DNA of 64,000 bases from Halodurantibacterium daqingensis (GCF_042666235.1 NZ_JBHTFQ010000008.1:174384-238383), one strand, 5' to 3'; shown: positions 25,441 to 35,182, counted from the stretch's first letter. The notes: a model not told the origin generated them from the letters alone. Numbers and translations are program-made.

Positions 25441-26079
25441 TGATTTGTAATCTTTTTCCAGATCATCATCCAATCTGCGCAGTGCTGCTGCGTCGTCCGG
25501 CGCACCCGTTGTCTGGTCAAGAAGGATTTTCATCAGGGATGGCATCGCGCTGCGTTCTTGGAACTGGGCTGGATCCCAAAGTCGCGACCGTCGAAACGCC
25601 TTGGCGCAATGCAGAAAGACTTCGGTTACATGGATAACAATCGCCAGCCGAGGTGCGCGATCATGCATGCTCAGACGTTCGAGCAGATCGGGATCAGTGG
25701 CCAGTCGCGCCTGCCCGTTCACCCTGAGCGTGTCGTCAAAACCAGGAACGATGAACAGCAGCCCGACGCTGGGATTGGCGATGATGTTTGACAGGGTGTC
25801 CAGACGGTTGTTGCCTGGCCTGTCGGGGATGGCCAGCGTATGCGGGTCCAGGATGGCCACGAAACCTGCCGGGTCGCCGCGCGGGCTGACATCGGCGGTG
25901 CCGTCACGGCCTTGGGTGCCAATGCAGACGAACGGCGCACGCCGGATGAAGGCCTGCGCATGGTCGTCCAGCACATTCAGGCTTTTCAGCTTCGCCAATG
26001 TATGTACAGGTGGATAAAGGCTGCGCAGGGATTGCTCGTCTGTTACCAGATGTTCCGGTTTGATGTGGATCTCGCTCAT
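25429..26079 (-). CDS. PPOX-class FMN-binding pyridoxamine 5'-phosphate oxidase family protein
   Basis: 216 residues. Split-barrel FMN domain: FVCIGTQGRDGTADVSPRGD, TLAIPDRPGNNRLDTLSNI and VGLLFIVPGFDDTLRVNGQA are diagnostic of the PPOX_FMN (DR2398/MSMEG_1061-type) subfamily. It probably binds FMN or F420-like cofactor; the physiological substrate is not known. It converges with the VOC gene. An inverted repeat 40-55 bases upstream could be its operator. Confidence 0.85.
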   Translation of the reverse strand: MSEIHIKPEHLVTDEQSLRSLYPPVHTLAKLKSLNVLDDHAQAFIRRAPFVCIGTQGRDGTADVSPRGDPAGFVAILDPHTLAIPDRPGNNRLDTLSNIIANPSVGLLFIVPGFDDTLRVNGQARLATDPDLLERLSMHDRAPRLAIVIHVTEVFLHCAKAFRRSRLWDPAQFQERSAMPSLMKILLDQTTGAPDDAAALRRLDDDLEKDYKSSMY

Positions 26080-26117
26080 TGTTACGCCTTCCTCCCGATT
26101 GCACCGACACTCTCCGA

Positions 26118-26133
26118 GTATGAAGCATCATAC
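26118..26133. promoter_or_regulatory. Inverted repeat upstream of the PPOX gene
   Basis: GTATGA-AGCA-TCATAC, a perfect 6-bp inverted repeat 39 bases upstream of the PPOX start codon, in the position of a promoter operator. The rest of 26134-26452, between it and the CRISPR array, shows no gene or repeat that I can support. Confidence 0.4.
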
Positions 26134-26452
26134 CTTGTAATCAACTTGCAGCAGCGCAGGACCAGACGCTCCTCGATCTGCACCTGGGTTCCAGCCTTCG
26201 GGGTCTCCCTGGCCAAGCTCTTTTGGCCGCGAGATTTCGTTCGCGGACAAGCCAAAGCCTTGACCGATCCTTCCGGGACCGCCGTTTCTGGCAGAAAGCC
26301 TTCGTCTGCGATCACCTTGCGTGCATGCTTCGGTCCGTTGTCAGCGCCTTGGCAAGTTGCAATGTGCCCATCTCATGGCCTGGTCCAAGTTACCGGAGCA
26401 ACGTTCTGGATCTCGGCGTCATCGGAACTGCGCCCTTTGCCAGGTCGCTGAA

Positions 26453-29227
26453 ACAGACGGCGTGTCGTGTGCGGGGAACAGGGTCGGCAATATCAAGCCC
26501 AAGCTCGCGCCAGCGGTTCATCCCCGCGTGTGCGGGGAACAGGCACGTCGGCACGGTCGGCCAGTGGTGGGCAGCGGTTCATCCCCGCGTGTGCGGGGAA
26601 CAGATAATGTTCGAGGAACATTTCCCGCATCCGGCCGGTTCATCCCCGCGTGTGCGGGGAACAGGATACGGACTCCGCAATGGCGACGTCCTGCGGCGGT
26701 TCATCCCCGCGTGTGCGGGGAACAGAGCCGGCCGATCTGGTCATTCGCCGCCTCGATCGGTTCATCCCCGCGTGTGCGGGGAACAGCCAAATGCCGCTGC
26801 TGCCTGATCTGCCCGCGCCGGTTCATCCCCGCGTGTGCGGGGAACAGCATCCATCTCGCGCATCGGCTCATTCATCAGACGGTTCATCCCCGCGTGTGCG
26901 GGGAACAGTTGCGCGCGGCCAGAAGTTCCTGATCGGACGCCGGTTCATCCCCGCGTGTGCGGGGAACAGGACCTGCGACGCTGACCTTTGGCGCGCGGCA
27001 TCGGTTCATCCCCGCGTGTGCGGGGAACAGACTGCGCGCACGGGCAGGCGTCAGGCAGACGCCGGTTCATCCCCGCGTGTGCGGGGAACAGGACCGGCGC
27101 GATCACCTCAAGGTCAGCCGCGCCGGTTCATCCCCGCGTGTGCGGGGAACAGTGGTCGTATGGTCGCACCCTGAGCGGGGTTGTCGGTTCATCCCCGCGT
27201 GTGCGGGGAACAGCGCATCGCCACCTCGGGCCGCGCCCGGATCATCGGTTCATCCCCGCGTGTGCGGGGAACAGTTGTCGAGACAGCGACTAAGATCATC
27301 GACGTACGGTTCATCCCCGCGTGTGCGGGGAACAGGCATTATCCCCGTGCAGCCAGTTGCGCACCGTCGGTTCATCCCCGCGTGTGCGGGGAACAGGGCC
27401 CCACGGCACGCCCATCAACGCCGCGCCGCGGTTCATCCCCGCGTGTGCGGGGAACAGGACGACGGCACGTTCATCGACGTCACCCGCGACGGTTCATCCC
27501 CGCGTGTGCGGGGAACAGACTGCGCGCGCGGGCCGGCGTCAGGCAGACGCCGGTTCATCCCCGCGTGTGCGGGGAACAGTGGGGCAGGGATTTAAGTCCA
27601 TGTCCCCGGCGCGGTTCATCCCCGCGTGTGCGGGGAACAGGCCGAGGGGCGGGCGTTTCGACATTGCGAGAGCCGGTTCATCCCCGCGTGTGCGGGGAAC
27701 AGATCGTTACCTGCACAGCCGCGGCGTTGACGAGCGGTTCATCCCCGCGTGTGCGGGGAACAGCGAGGATTGCGCGGCCCCTGCGGAAACTTCCGCGGTT
27801 CATCCCCGCGTGTGCGGGGAACAGCTATTGTGACCGATAATGGCCGATAAGAAGTGCGGTTCATCCCCGCGTGTGCGGGGAACAGCACCCCCACGTTCCT
27901 CCAACAGTCGCCGCGGCCGGTTCATCCCCGCGTGTGCGGGGAACAGGGCTACCCGATCAGCTTGCGCGGCGTTGGCCGCGGTTCATCCCCGCGTGTGCGG
28001 GGAACAGCTATCGAGATAGACGACGGCCCCGACATGCGCCGGTTCATCCCCGCGTGTGCGGGGAACAGTGTGGAGAGATCCCAGCGGGCCTCGTCTCTGG
28101 CGGTTCATCCCCGCGTGTGCGGGGAACAGCCCCATGCGGTCGAGCAAAAGGTTCAGTGTCGCGGTTCATCCCCGCGTGTGCGGGGAACAGGACATGCGGG
28201 CCGATTTCTCGGAGCGGGTGTCCGGTTCATCCCCGCGTGTGCGGGGAACAGTGCCACGGAAGCAAGCTGAACGGCTCGCCCTCCGGTTCATCCCCGCGTG
28301 TGCGGGGAACAGGGCGGCCCTTTTGCCCCATTCAAGGCGCTCCCCGGTTCATCCCCGCGTGTGCGGGGAACAGGTCCTTGAGTGCTTGCTTTGCTTTGCG
28401 TTCGGCGGTTCATCCCCGCGTGTGCGGGGAACAGGCGCTTCACACCGTTCGGGTTCACATCCTTGCCGGTTCATCCCCGCGTGTGCGGGGAACAGAAACG
28501 CGGATCAAGCGCGAAGGCACCACCTACCGGTTCATCCCCGCGTGTGCGGGGAACAGGAAAGGAACATGCCTGGGAAGATCTCCGAAGTCGGTTCATCCCC
28601 GCGTGTGCGGGGAACAGGCGCATATCAACGCCGCTAGGATTGCGGCTTGCGGTTCATCCCCGCGTGTGCGGGGAACAGATCTGAAGGATGTAAATCCGCA
28701 GACGAACGAGCGGTTCATCCCCGCGTGTGCGGGGAACAGGGCAATTCGCTCGAATACGTCCGCGAGAAGGGCGGTTCATCCCCGCGTGTGCGGGGAACAG
28801 TATTGGTGGCATCATGAAACCAAATATGCCACCGGTTCATCCCCGCGTGTGCGGGGAACAGGCACCAGCCAATCAGAATTTCGAAAAATACGTCGGTTCA
28901 TCCCCGCGTGTGCGGGGAACAGGGCCGGTTTCCGCTGCCAGTTCTGCTGCATCCGGGTTCATCCCCGCGTGTGCGGGGAACAGGGAGCCGAATTGGACGA
29001 TCTGGGCGCCCCGGCCGGTTCATCCCCGCGTGTGCGGGGAACAGGAGCCTGAGCGGCGATGCAAGACTATTATCGGCGGTTCATCCCCGCGTGTGCGGGG
29101 AACAGTTGCCGGATCAGTTGCAGAAATTGCTGGATCGCGGTTCATCCCCGCGTGTGCGGGGAACAGTGGGGCGCAATGCTGAGACCGTGCCCCCGCATCG
29201 GTTCATCCCCGCGTGTGCGGGGAACAG
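26453..29227 (-). CRISPR. Type I-E CRISPR array, 46 repeats and 45 spacers
   Basis: 45 intact 29-base repeats plus one degenerate copy. On the plus strand the repeat begins CGGTTCATCCCC, has a GCGTGT loop and ends GCGGGGAACAG. Its reverse complement (CTGTTCCCCGC ... GGGGATGAACCG) matches the E. coli-type I-E repeat, so crRNAs are read from the minus strand. The unit is 61 bases; all spacers are 32 bases except one of 33 (27641-27673). The repeat at 26453-26481 keeps only the last 16 bases, marking the old, leader-distal end. One repeat (28955) has G instead of C at its first plus-strand base. Two spacers (27031-27062, 27519-27550) differ at only two positions. The other spacers look unrelated to each other. 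Confidence 0.99.
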
Positions 29228-29276
29228 TCTTGCTGGAGGCTATTGATCTACCGATACAATTTCAACCTTTTCGGGA
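29228..29276 (-). promoter_or_regulatory. CRISPR leader, only 49 bases before cas2
   Basis: The leader-proximal repeat ends at 29227 and the cas2 stop codon is at 29277. The segment between is AT-richer than its surroundings. On the minus strand it reads into the array through GATCAATAG, a weak resemblance to an IHF core (ATCAA). A full I-E leader is usually longer, so promoter or integration-host-factor elements probably extend into the cas2 3' end, or the array is transcribed from the cas operon. Confidence 0.55.
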
Positions 29277-29573
29277 CTACCGGTTCCGTGGCGCATCCGA
29301 TGGGAAGAACGAGACCAGCTTCAGCCCGTCGAAATCGACCGGCATCCGACGGTTCCGACCAGTTGTGGCGAAGTCGTAGCCCTGATCTGTCGGTGCGCTC
29401 CAGATCATCACTGCATCGCCCTCTTCGATCCCGCCGGAAACCTGTGACCAGATCATTTCGCGCGTCCGTGCCGAATAGTCTCCGACATAGACGCCTGCAC
29501 GGACCTCCACCAGCCAGGCGGCCAGCCGCCCCCGCAATCGGGGCGGCGCGTTCGAGACGACAACCACGATCAT
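29277..29573 (-). CDS. cas2: Cas2e
   Basis: 98 residues, I-E type Cas2 (CasB-less subtype name ygbF). N-terminal MIVVVVSNAPPRLRGRLAAW and LVEVRAGVYVG, then TREMIWSQV, GDAVMIWSA and the C-terminal tail RRMPVDFDGLKLVSF that binds Cas1. It forms the Cas1-Cas2 integrase that inserts spacers. The start overlaps the cas1 stop by four bases. It is the last cas gene before the array. Confidence 0.95.
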   Translation of the reverse strand: MIVVVVSNAPPRLRGRLAAWLVEVRAGVYVGDYSARTREMIWSQVSGGIEEGDAVMIWSAPTDQGYDFATTGRNRRMPVDFDGLKLVSFFPSDAPRNR

Positions 29574-30505
29574 CCGCGGTGCCCGGCATCGCCCGAGCGG
29601 TCATCCTCGAAGGCCGGGCCGATCGCATCCGGGGGCGGTTCGGGACGCGGAAGCTCTCCGGCCTCGAGGACCTCTTCGATCCGGGGGATGATCTTCGCCA
29701 GAAGGCCTGTCTTGCGGAAGGCATCGCGGCAGGCCAGGCGCACCGCGCGGTCGGGGGACATGTCCAGCTTGCCACGCGCGGCAAGGCCCGCGATGCGGAA
29801 AGCCTCGGGCACGACCGTGTCCAGCTTCCACAGATCGGCGATATCATAGACGAAGGACAGCGGCTTGCCGCTGTGCAGAAACCCGATCGCGGGGGCGTAG
29901 CCAGCGGCCAGAACCGCGGCCTCGGTCAGGCCGTGCAGACAGGCGGTGGCAGCGGAGAGGCAGCGATTGGGGATGTCTCCGGCCTCCCAGTCCCTGGGGT
30001 CATAGGCGCGGCGGGACCAGTTGACGCCATGGGCCTGGGCCAGCAGTTCGTAGGTCTTGCGCACGCGCACCCCCTCGATCCCGCGCAGCTGGTCGATCGA
30101 GCGGCGCTGCGGGGCCTCTTCTCCGAAACGCAGGGCATACATCTTGCGCACGATCCGCAGCCGGGCCGCGTCATCCAGCGCCAGCCGGGCCTGCCACAGA
30201 AGCCGATCGGCACGCGCGCCCCCCGGCTGGCCCGCAGAATAAAGCCGCACGCCGGCCTCTCCCACCCAGGTGATCAGCGTTCCGGTCCGTGCGGCCAGCG
30301 CGATGGCGGCGTGAGAGATGCGCGCCCCCGGCTCCAGCATCACGCCGGCCAGGCCACCGATGGGAATCTGTGTGCGGGTGCCATCGGCATTGACGGCCAC
30401 GAAGGCACCGTCCGCCACGTCAAGCTGCGCACGCTCGACGAAGACCAGCGTCGAGCGGTCCTTCATCGGGATAGGCCGCGGCGGCGGTAGTCCCGGCAAG
30501 CTCAT
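29570..30505 (-). CDS. cas1: Cas1e integrase
   Basis: 311 residues. The metal-binding active site is visible: E144 in QLRGIEGVRVRK, H211 in GFLHSGKPLS and D221 in SFVYDIADLWK. It catalyses spacer integration with Cas2. The ATG overlaps the cas6e stop (ATGA). The C-terminal tail after ELPRPEPPP is acidic and probably flexible. Length agrees with I-E Cas1 (about 305). Confidence 0.96.
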   Translation of the reverse strand: MSLPGLPPPRPIPMKDRSTLVFVERAQLDVADGAFVAVNADGTRTQIPIGGLAGVMLEPGARISHAAIALAARTGTLITWVGEAGVRLYSAGQPGGARADRLLWQARLALDDAARLRIVRKMYALRFGEEAPQRRSIDQLRGIEGVRVRKTYELLAQAHGVNWSRRAYDPRDWEAGDIPNRCLSAATACLHGLTEAAVLAAGYAPAIGFLHSGKPLSFVYDIADLWKLDTVVPEAFRIAGLAARGKLDMSPDRAVRLACRDAFRKTGLLAKIIPRIEEVLEAGELPRPEPPPDAIGPAFEDDRSGDAGHRG

Positions 30506-31209
30506 GGCGGCGGGGCGCGGCGGATCATCATCAGCCCATGACCGAAGGATTTGGCGCGACCAAAGCCTTGCGCCATGCTGTCGATAAAGAGAACCGGATC
30601 CTCGACGCGGATCACGCCGGACAGGTCCAACACCCCGAACTGGGGCTGTCTCTTGCGGGGGCCGCGGTGGTCGGGAAGCGCCACCACGGAGTAGTCCGCA
30701 ACCTCGGCGCGTTCCACCTTGAAGCCGCTGCGGCTGCCCTGTCCGTCCAGCCATGCCCGGCCCGCGGTTTCAGCGGCGGCCATCCGGGCCTCGGCCCGCT
30801 CGCCCTTGGGCAGATCGCGGATCGCATGCATGACCACGTCGTCATGCTTGCGCCGTTCCTTGCCCGAGGCTGTCATCTCACCCGTTTTTCGCGTGCGCGT
30901 GGCATTCGCGCGCAGCACGAATTCCAGCCGGTCGCCGGGAGACAGCGCGGGGGCGAACTCCTTGACCTCGGGAAGGCGGAAGAAGGGCGAGTCTGCCGGG
31001 CGTCGGCGCGACAGAACGAAGAAGACGCCGTTCCCCTCGGCGCGCCACAGGAAATCACGCGGCGCGTTTGCATCGCCGGCAAAGGCCGACCACAACAGGC
31101 GGTGATGGGCGTCCTGCGCGCGGCCGCGTTCCTCGGGGTCAATCAGGCGCTTCAAGGCCGCAACCGAAGGCTCGTTCGACAGGGTCAGACGCGACAGGAA
31201 CAGGCTCAT
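30502..31209 (-). CDS. cas6e: Cas6e (CasE/Cse3) crRNA endonuclease
   Basis: 235 residues. It cuts pre-crRNA in the repeat stem and stays on the 3' hairpin. The N-terminal ferredoxin fold has SLFLSRLTLS and the histidines of QDAHHRLLWSAF (likely catalytic general acid at 35-36); the C terminus has the glycine-rich loop FIDSMAQGFGRAKSFGHGLM typical of RAMP proteins. The ATG is four bases inside the cas5e 3' end. Confidence 0.94.
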   Translation of the reverse strand: MSLFLSRLTLSNEPSVAALKRLIDPEERGRAQDAHHRLLWSAFAGDANAPRDFLWRAEGNGVFFVLSRRRPADSPFFRLPEVKEFAPALSPGDRLEFVLRANATRTRKTGEMTASGKERRKHDDVVMHAIRDLPKGERAEARMAAAETAGRAWLDGQGSRSGFKVERAEVADYSVVALPDHRGPRKRQPQFGVLDLSGVIRVEDPVLFIDSMAQGFGRAKSFGHGLMMIRRAPPP

Positions 31210-31886
31210 GTGTCCTCCGCAAACGTTGTGACATGGACATCGCGGCTGGTGAAGTGCCACAGCTGCCGGTCGAGGGCCACGTCGTTGCGCCGCTCGGTCC
31301 GGGAGTGATCCGAAGGGGTGTCGGAATAGAGCGCCAGTGGCGGGGGAACCGGACGGAAATGCGGCATCTGCGCCGAGGCCAGCGCAGTTGCGGCATCCGG
31401 CGCGGCGATCAGACGGGGTGCGGGCGGGGCCGAAAGCGGGCAGGATTTGCGGCCCAGATACAGAGTGAAGACCGGCCGCAACAGAGCGTCGCGAAAGGGC
31501 GCCATGTCCAGCCCCCAGACCGCGACCGAGTAGAGCACACCACAGCGATAGTCGCGCTGTGTCAACGTTGTGTTCACCGCCCGCCCGGCCAGCCGCAGGG
31601 CCAATGCGCGGCTGTCGGGCCGCCGCACCGCCGCCGTCGGCACGGTCTGGACGGTGTGATAGTCGCGCAGCGGCTGGCCGATGTCATGGACGGCGACCGC
31701 CACGCGCAAGGGTTCCAGCGCCGCGAGGCCGGGGGCATCGTCGCGACGGATGCCTCTGGCTGCCGCCAGCAGGCCCAGGATCGCCGAGCGGGCGGGCCAG
31801 GTCAGCGTGCCGCGCCGCTCGTGCCCTGCCAGATCCCCGTTCGCGGCCAGATTGGCCACCAGGGTAAAGACCAGATGCTCAGTCAT
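31206..31886 (-). CDS. cas5e: Cas5e (CasD), Cascade subunit
   Basis: 226 residues. Caps the 5' handle of crRNA in Cascade. N-terminal EHLVFTLVANLAANGDLAGH, then RGTLTWPARSAILGLLAAARGIRR, DYHTVQTVP and the later LYLGRKSCPLSAPPAP, the Cas5e signature. The ATG overlaps the end of cas7e by eight bases. The length is in the usual range (about 225). Confidence 0.94.
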   Translation of the reverse strand: MTEHLVFTLVANLAANGDLAGHERRGTLTWPARSAILGLLAAARGIRRDDAPGLAALEPLRVAVAVHDIGQPLRDYHTVQTVPTAAVRRPDSRALALRLAGRAVNTTLTQRDYRCGVLYSVAVWGLDMAPFRDALLRPVFTLYLGRKSCPLSAPPAPRLIAAPDAATALASAQMPHFRPVPPPLALYSDTPSDHSRTERRNDVALDRQLWHFTSRDVHVTTFAEDT

Positions 31887-32958
31887 CCTGCGGCCCCAGG
31901 GCCGAGGCGGCAAACGCTTCCAGCCCCGCGAGCGTGCCCTGCCGCGCCCGGACATCCATGATCTGGACACGGTCGGCGGCGGGTCCGTAAGCCTCGTCGA
32001 TGGCGCTGGCCATGTCTGTCAGTGCCGTGACCGAGGCCTCAAGCAGATCCTCGCCCTTGACCGGAGAGAAGAACGCACCGGTCAGGTCGCGGGGCGTGGC
32101 GCTGCCGATCTCGGCCCTGATATGGCCGGCACGCGGCCGGTGGGCATGGCTGTTCTGCTTGCCCGAGGGAGTGGCCGTGGCCATTGCCTGCACCAGCGCC
32201 CGCAGCCCGCGCGCGGCCAGGTCACGATCTCCGGCCAGATTTTCGACCAGCAGATCACAGTTCACGCAGGCATAGAGGTAATAGACCCCGGACCCGAAGC
32301 TGTGCTCGCCCAGATGCGCGCCGCCGGCATCGTCGTCGCGTCTCTTCAGGTCGTCAACGGCGGTGAAATAGTCATCCTCGGACTGCGCGCGATGCGTGGT
32401 GATGGCATGCGAGACCTGCACCGCCGCCTCGCGATTGAAGCCTGGATTGTCGGCCAGCATCCGTCCGAACATGGCGATATCGACCGCCCCGTCAGCCGTG
32501 CGCAGGACCGTCCTGGCCAAATCCTTATCGGTGGGCAGCGCTTCGCCAGCGAAGGCCTTGTCGGCCAGTTCCAGCGCGAAGGCACGCTCATCAGGAGAGA
32601 TGAAGGCCAGGGTCGTGCCATGAAGCGCATCGGGGCGTTTCTTGTCGGCTGCCTCGATCTTGCCGAAGACCTTTCCGATTTCTTCAGCCGTCTTGCGCGC
32701 GGTCTCGGCGTCTGCCCCGCGTTCGATCAGATGCCTCCGCACCTCATTGGCCATCAGCTTGGTGCGCTGGCCCATATGTCCGGCCAGCCCCTGCTGGAAC
32801 GGCGGCGAGATCCGCAACGCGCGCTTGATCGATTGGCTGGACAGGCGCAGGCGCGGGGCGCCACCGACCGTCGCCTGCTTGGGGCGGCCCTGATCGTCAC
32901 GGTTCGGGTTCGAGGGTGGATAGGCGGTCAGCAGATGCAGTTGCAGGAATGTCGTCAT
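31879..32958 (-). CDS. cas7e: Cas7e (CasC), Cascade backbone subunit
   Basis: 359 residues. Six copies coat the crRNA spacer in Cascade. N-terminal TFLQLHLLTAYPPSNPNRDD then LRLSSQSIKRALRIS, the CasC family signature; the middle has VDIAMFGRMLAD and SGVYYLYACVNCDLL; the end has QIMDVRARQGTL. It is in the normal operon position between cse2 and cas5e, with a four-base overlap to cse2. Confidence 0.96.
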   Translation of the reverse strand: MTTFLQLHLLTAYPPSNPNRDDQGRPKQATVGGAPRLRLSSQSIKRALRISPPFQQGLAGHMGQRTKLMANEVRRHLIERGADAETARKTAEEIGKVFGKIEAADKKRPDALHGTTLAFISPDERAFALELADKAFAGEALPTDKDLARTVLRTADGAVDIAMFGRMLADNPGFNREAAVQVSHAITTHRAQSEDDYFTAVDDLKRRDDDAGGAHLGEHSFGSGVYYLYACVNCDLLVENLAGDRDLAARGLRALVQAMATATPSGKQNSHAHRPRAGHIRAEIGSATPRDLTGAFFSPVKGEDLLEASVTALTDMASAIDEAYGPAADRVQIMDVRARQGTLAGLEAFAASALGPQDD

Positions 32959-33479
32959 TGCGAAATCTCCGTGTCCTTGACGCCGCCGGCGCCATCCATG
33001 CGCAAGGCGTTGAAATACTCGAAAAACCAGTCTTGCCGGATCTTCTCGCCCCGCTCGGGATCGTCCCAGTTCAGAACGTCACGCGCGAGGGCCGCGACAT
33101 TGCAGCGACCGTCGGTCAGCGGAAGCGCGCGGCGAAGCGCGCGGGGCAGATCAGCGGCTTCACTGCGGACCAGCGCCTCAAAGCGCGCGCGTGACATGGC
33201 GGGCGGATCGCCCGCGCCCAGCAGGCGGGCGAGGCTGCGCGGATCGTTGCCCTCGACCCGCGCCAGCACCTGCACGAGGCGGATCAGATCCAAGGGGCGG
33301 TGCCGCAGCCACGGCGCCTTGGCTACAAGGTCATGGACCTGACGCTGTGCCAGCACCTCGGGCCCGGTCTCGGCCCGCCGCAGCCGGGCGCGCAGGGCAC
33401 GGGCAGCGGGCGTGTCTTCACCGGGCCGCAATTCCGTGCGCCACCATGCGGCAATAGTCGCTCCGATATCTTCCGTCAT
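32955..33479 (-). CDS. cse2: Cse2 (Cas11e, CasB), Cascade small subunit
   Basis: 174 residues, all-helical. Two copies line the inside of Cascade and stabilise the target strand. AAWWRTELRPGEDTPAARALRARLRRAE is the family start, followed by LAHR-like VARVEGNDPRSLARLLGAGD and the C-terminal LNWDDPERGEKIRQDWFFEYF. It overlaps cas8e by four bases at its start and cas7e by four at its end. Confidence 0.94.
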   Translation of the reverse strand: MTEDIGATIAAWWRTELRPGEDTPAARALRARLRRAETGPEVLAQRQVHDLVAKAPWLRHRPLDLIRLVQVLARVEGNDPRSLARLLGAGDPPAMSRARFEALVRSEAADLPRALRRALPLTDGRCNVAALARDVLNWDDPERGEKIRQDWFFEYFNALRMDGAGGVKDTEISQ

Positions 33480-34924
33480 GCGACCTTCTCCTCGTCCATC
33501 AGCCCCAGTTCCGCATGAAGCCTCGCGCCAACCTTGCCGTTCCCCGCGAACATCCGCAGCAACAGGTTACGTTCGCGCAGGATGTGCTCGACCTCGGGGA
33601 TGCGGGCGCTCGCCAGGCGGGGCAGGGCCGCATCATCGAAGATCCGCAGGGCTACCTGCCGCATCTCGGCAAGCCACCGGGCGGCGGTGCCGGGGCGCGC
33701 GGACAGGGCCTCGAACGGGCCTTGCGTGCGCAGGAAGAATTCCTCGCGCAGCGCGTCCAGGGCGGTGCCCTCGCCCATCACGGGCTTGAGTGATTGCCGC
33801 AAGGCGGGGGCGCAAATCTCGGCGGCGGCGACCATGCGCTGGATACGGTCGAGCGCGTCGCCATCGGTGATCAGCGGCTCGAGCGACAGGATGAAATCGC
33901 GCGGCTTCATGTTGTCCATCGCCCAGCCCGCCACGATGACCCGGGCGCCCCCGGTGCTGACGACCCGGTCGCGATAGCCCGTCAGCGCGGCGGCCTGACG
34001 GCGCAGATCGCTCTGCGAAGCGGCGTTGATCCCCAGCCAGTTGCGATATCCGAAAGCACCCGCGCGCGGATGCTGGGGCAGTAGTTCGCCCCCCTCCTTC
34101 ATCCGGTAATGGGGCGTCAGCGGGTGCTCCCATCCCGCGTAATTCGCGCCATAGGGCTTTTGCAGCACGCCGGTCACCTGATCGCCTTCGAAGACCAGGC
34201 GCAGCCGGCGCGGCATCCCGAAGAACGCCTCGGCCAGATTGCCGTCCTCGGGGGGGTATGTGGCTGCGCCCCCCTCGGATCGCCGGGTCGGCGCCATCCA
34301 CGGCAGCGCATCATGCCCTTGCGGACACCCCAGAGGGACATTTGCCCAGATCAGATGCCACAGGCCCGGCATCGGCGGCTGGACCAGCGTCACCATCGGC
34401 CCGCCGCCGCGCATCGAGGTGCGGTTGCCCGCTCCGCCCGCCGGCGCCTGCGATTGCAGCGTGAACAGCGCCATGGCCGCCAGAGCGGGATCAAGACGCG
34501 GATAGCGTCCGCGCCGCACCATCAGGTCGGCGTTGTTCCTGGCCGTATTGCCACCCGCCGAGTCGATGAACAGCATGTCGGGAGAGTTGATCTCGACCTT
34601 GCCATTCGCCGCCTCGAACCGCTCCTGATCCTGCAGGAAGCGCGGGCCGTCGCCGCCCAGATCAAAGGCCGGTGTCAGAGGCTCCAGCGCTGCGCGCAGC
34701 CGGTCGGGGTCGGGGCTGCGTTCGGCCCAGTCCTCGACCTCTTCAACCGGATCGGCCAGATAGACGAGACCGATCAGCAACTCGAGGCAGGCGATGTTCA
34801 GATCGGCACGCGGCCAGTCGGGGAACAGCACATCGGGTTCGGCGATCTGGTCGGGGCGGATGAGGCGGCGGCCATCCGTGCAGCGAACGGGAATCCACGG
34901 ATCGGTGATGAGGTTGAGGGGCAT
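33476..34924 (-). CDS. cas8e: Cas8e (Cse1, CasA), Cascade large subunit
   Basis: 482 residues. Recognises the PAM and recruits Cas3. N-terminal LNLITDPWIPVRCTDG is the Cse1 signature; NTARNNADLMVRRGRYPRLDP and PYGANYAGWEHPLTPHYR are further family blocks. The C-terminal four-helix bundle is present. A GGAG site precedes the ATG at 34924. It begins the cas8e-cas2 operon; the 321 bases upstream contain a likely promoter and CRISPR-repeat-like hairpins. Confidence 0.94.
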   Translation of the reverse strand: MPLNLITDPWIPVRCTDGRRLIRPDQIAEPDVLFPDWPRADLNIACLELLIGLVYLADPVEEVEDWAERSPDPDRLRAALEPLTPAFDLGGDGPRFLQDQERFEAANGKVEINSPDMLFIDSAGGNTARNNADLMVRRGRYPRLDPALAAMALFTLQSQAPAGGAGNRTSMRGGGPMVTLVQPPMPGLWHLIWANVPLGCPQGHDALPWMAPTRRSEGGAATYPPEDGNLAEAFFGMPRRLRLVFEGDQVTGVLQKPYGANYAGWEHPLTPHYRMKEGGELLPQHPRAGAFGYRNWLGINAASQSDLRRQAAALTGYRDRVVSTGGARVIVAGWAMDNMKPRDFILSLEPLITDGDALDRIQRMVAAAEICAPALRQSLKPVMGEGTALDALREEFFLRTQGPFEALSARPGTAARWLAEMRQVALRIFDDAALPRLASARIPEVEHILRERNLLLRMFAGNGKVGARLHAELGLMDEEKVA

Positions 34925-35149
34925 CGAAATCTCCGTGACACTCAAAACAACCAGCCCGCACAACGATGCACAGACCAGCCCTTATCGGGAACAAGGCGCA
35001 AAACCGGGCCTGACCGAATGAAGGGTGCGCAGGTATCTTTGGCCTTGAATCTGCCTCCGCCAACCTGCTGCGCAAACAGGGGGTTGATGGCCAGACTTTT
35101 CAGCCTCAGGGTAATTCAGGAGGTCTTTCTTTGTCCGCCGAACATGATC

Positions 35150-35178
35150 AGTGTGTCCAGCCGCACAATCTGAGTCAA
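35150..35178 (-). promoter_or_regulatory. Candidate promoter of the cas8e-cas2 operon
   Basis: On the minus strand TTGACT (35178-35173) is followed after 17 bases by CACACT (35155-35150). The -35 is good and the -10 weak (3 of 6). It would give a 5' leader of about 220 bases before cas8e. A CRISPR-repeat-like hairpin lies just upstream, at 35199-35221. Confidence 0.4.
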
Positions 35179-35182
35179 CACT

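Noticed and set aside
26453..29227. Many long reading frames through the array giving repeated peptides such as FIPACAGN and VHPRVCGEQ
   Set aside because: They are translations of the CRISPR repeat in three frames; the 61-base unit and stem structure explain them.
34976..34994. A third CRISPR-like hairpin (CCCTTATCGGG then AACA) close to cas8e
   Set aside because: Stem of only three pairs and weak resemblance; could be chance.
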